Shown here piece after piece: positions 32,843-33,967 of a stretch of DNA of 33,967 bases (its first letter is position 1; each line of letters begins with the position of its first letter). The DNA comes from JAHHTP01 sp964587555 (lineage in GTDB: Bacteria > Bacillota > Clostridia > Oscillospirales > Ruminococcaceae), in assembly GCA_964587555.1 (NCBI GenBank), contig CAZPLR010000018.1, forward strand, positions 1-33,967. Direction: 5' to 3'. The translations under genes and the position numbers were made by a program. The notes beneath the pieces were generated by a model. The model had not been told where the DNA came from. It saw only the letters and a list, made by a program, of their open reading frames with translations, and made no database searches.

Positions 32843-33937
32843 ATGGGAAACGGAAATATGACGGCGCAAAAGCAGCCGGGCAGGTTCAAGGCGTACTTGA
32901 CCCGCAAGGACAGCATTTTTGTCAACGGGAAATTTTTTGTCGACGCGCTCGGCGCGATGGCGCAAGGCTTATTTGCTTCGCTTTTGATTGGCACGATCAT
33001 CAGCACGTTAGGGCAGCAAATCCATGTCGAGCTGCTTGTAACAATCGGCGGATATGCTTCTGCGGCGGCGGGACCCGCGATGGCGGTCGCGATCGGTAAG
33101 GCGCTGAAAAGTCCGCCGCTTGTGCTGTTTTCACTGATTGCAGTCGGCATTGCTGCAAACTCTTTGGGCGGGGCGGGCGGACCGCTTGCGGTCTTAATTA
33201 TCGCAATCATCGCCGCCGAGTGCGGCAAGCTGGTTTCGAAGGAAACAAAGCTGGATATCCTTGTCACCCCGGCGGTGACGATCTTTTCCGGCGCGCTGCT
33301 TGCGGTATGGTTTGCTCCTGCGCTGGGACAAGCGGCGCAATGGATGGGCGGCGTCATCATGTGGGCGACCGAACTTCAGCCGTTCTGGATGGGCATCTTG
33401 GTTGCGGTGATTGTCGGTATTTTCCTCACGCTGCCGATTTCCAGCGCGGCAATCTGCGCGGTATTGGGATTGACCGGGCTTGCCGGCGGCGCTGCGGTGG
33501 CGGGCTGCTGTGCGCAGATGGTGGGTTTTGCGGTGCTTAGCTTCCGAGAAAACCGTTTTGGCGGGCTGTTTGCGCAGGGACTTGGCACTTCGATGCTCCA
33601 GATGGGCAATATTGCGAAGAATCCGGCGATCTGGATCCCGCCGATCTTGGCAAGCGCGATCACCGGACCGCTTGCGACCTGCGTATTTCATTTAGAAATG
33701 AACGGCGCGCCGGTTTCTTCCGGCATGGGAACCTGCGGCTTGGTTGGGCAGATCGGCGTATATACCGGCTGGGTGAACGACGTTGCCGCCGGCTTGAAGC
33801 CTGCGATCACGGCGTTTGACTGGATCGGATTGGTTTTGATCTGCTTTATTCTTCCGGCGGTGCTGTCGTGGGGCTTCGGGCTGATTCTGCGCAAGATCGG
33901 CTGGATCAAGGAGAACGACCTAAAGCTCGACCTGTAA
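32843..33937 (+). CDS. PTS system IIC-like permease (PTS_EIIC_2 family)
   Basis: A 364-aa protein with about nine to ten hydrophobic segments. The family line GAPVSSGMGTCGLVGQIG near the end and FFVDALGAMAQGLFASLLIGT near the start are typical of the PTS_EIIC_2 group. No IIA or IIB domain with a phosphorylatable His/Cys is fused or encoded next to it in the window, so either those are elsewhere or the protein is a stand-alone transporter. GAGGAA supports ATG 32843 over the in-frame ATG 32822 within fruK. It follows fruK after two bases. About 30 bases remain to the window end; nothing is visible there. Confidence 0.86.
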   Translation: MGNGNMTAQKQPGRFKAYLTRKDSIFVNGKFFVDALGAMAQGLFASLLIGTIISTLGQQIHVELLVTIGGYASAAAGPAMAVAIGKALKSPPLVLFSLIAVGIAANSLGGAGGPLAVLIIAIIAAECGKLVSKETKLDILVTPAVTIFSGALLAVWFAPALGQAAQWMGGVIMWATELQPFWMGILVAVIVGIFLTLPISSAAICAVLGLTGLAGGAAVAGCCAQMVGFAVLSFRENRFGGLFAQGLGTSMLQMGNIAKNPAIWIPPILASAITGPLATCVFHLEMNGAPVSSGMGTCGLVGQIGVYTGWVNDVAAGLKPAITAFDWIGLVLICFILPAVLSWGFGLILRKIGWIKENDLKLDL

Positions 33938-33967
33938 ATCGTTTGGCGGCCAAAAAGTTTTACGGCG

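Overview
The window reads as a chromosomal segment of a low-to-mid GC Bacillota (Firmicutes), most likely an anaerobic member of the class Clostridia. The support is family content: a giant HgdC-type activase, a TIGR03960/TIGR03936 radical-SAM pair downstream of a SpoIVFB-like M50 protease, a manganese catalase related to spore-coat CotJC, a long-form PyrF, split accA/accD carboxyltransferase genes, and strong AGGAGG-type ribosome-binding sites with occasional TTG/GTG starts. This is inference from families; no rRNA or tRNA is present to settle it. I saw no insertion sequence, phage gene, CRISPR array or tRNA.

Layout. (1) 1-1822, minus: a DMT-family permease and an aminopeptidase P cut by the window edge, diverging from (2) 1967-6646, plus: araB, araD, an EstA-type esterase, an unrecognised 164-aa protein and a GH29 fucosidase, closely packed as a sugar-use operon. 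(3) 6678-13572, plus: a pyrimidine operon pyrC-pyrF-carA-carB behind a good sigma-70-type promoter and a leader that can fold into mutually exclusive antiterminator and terminator helices, closed by a bidirectional terminator. (4) 13599-14733, minus: a fructose-6-phosphate aldolase/transaldolase and a small membrane-anchored protein. (5) 14862-20044, minus: manganese catalase, and a 1430-aa tandem-ATPase activase of the 2-hydroxyacyl-CoA dehydratase activator superfamily. (6) 20149-28565, minus: a TetR regulator, then accD, accA, a PlsC-type acyltransferase, an ACP, a 734-aa double ketosynthase, fabG, fabZ, an FMN reductase and a DUF308-like membrane protein. (7) 28616-33937, plus: the M50 protease, B12/radical-SAM protein, its partner, a PfkB sugar kinase and a PTS IIC protein.

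The most interesting region is (6). The double ketosynthase has an intact Cys-His-His triad in its first half and has lost all three residues in its second half, so it looks like a ketosynthase covalently fused to its own chain-length-factor-like partner. Around it are a dedicated ACP, ketoreductase, dehydratase, acyltransferase and malonyl-CoA-forming carboxyltransferase subunits. FabD, FabH, enoyl reductase, AccB and AccC are absent from the cluster. That set resembles the logic of aryl-polyene and other type II polyketide/fatty-acid systems more than a standard clostridial fab operon, so a specialised acyl chain, perhaps unsaturated and membrane-bound, is a reasonable but unproven hypothesis.

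The rest is mostly housekeeping and carbon metabolism. Regions 2 and 4 share pentose/triose metabolism, region 3 makes carbamoyl phosphate and later-pathway pyrimidine intermediates, and region 7 joins a conserved sporulation/ribosome-associated block to a sugar kinase and PTS permease in one apparent transcript.
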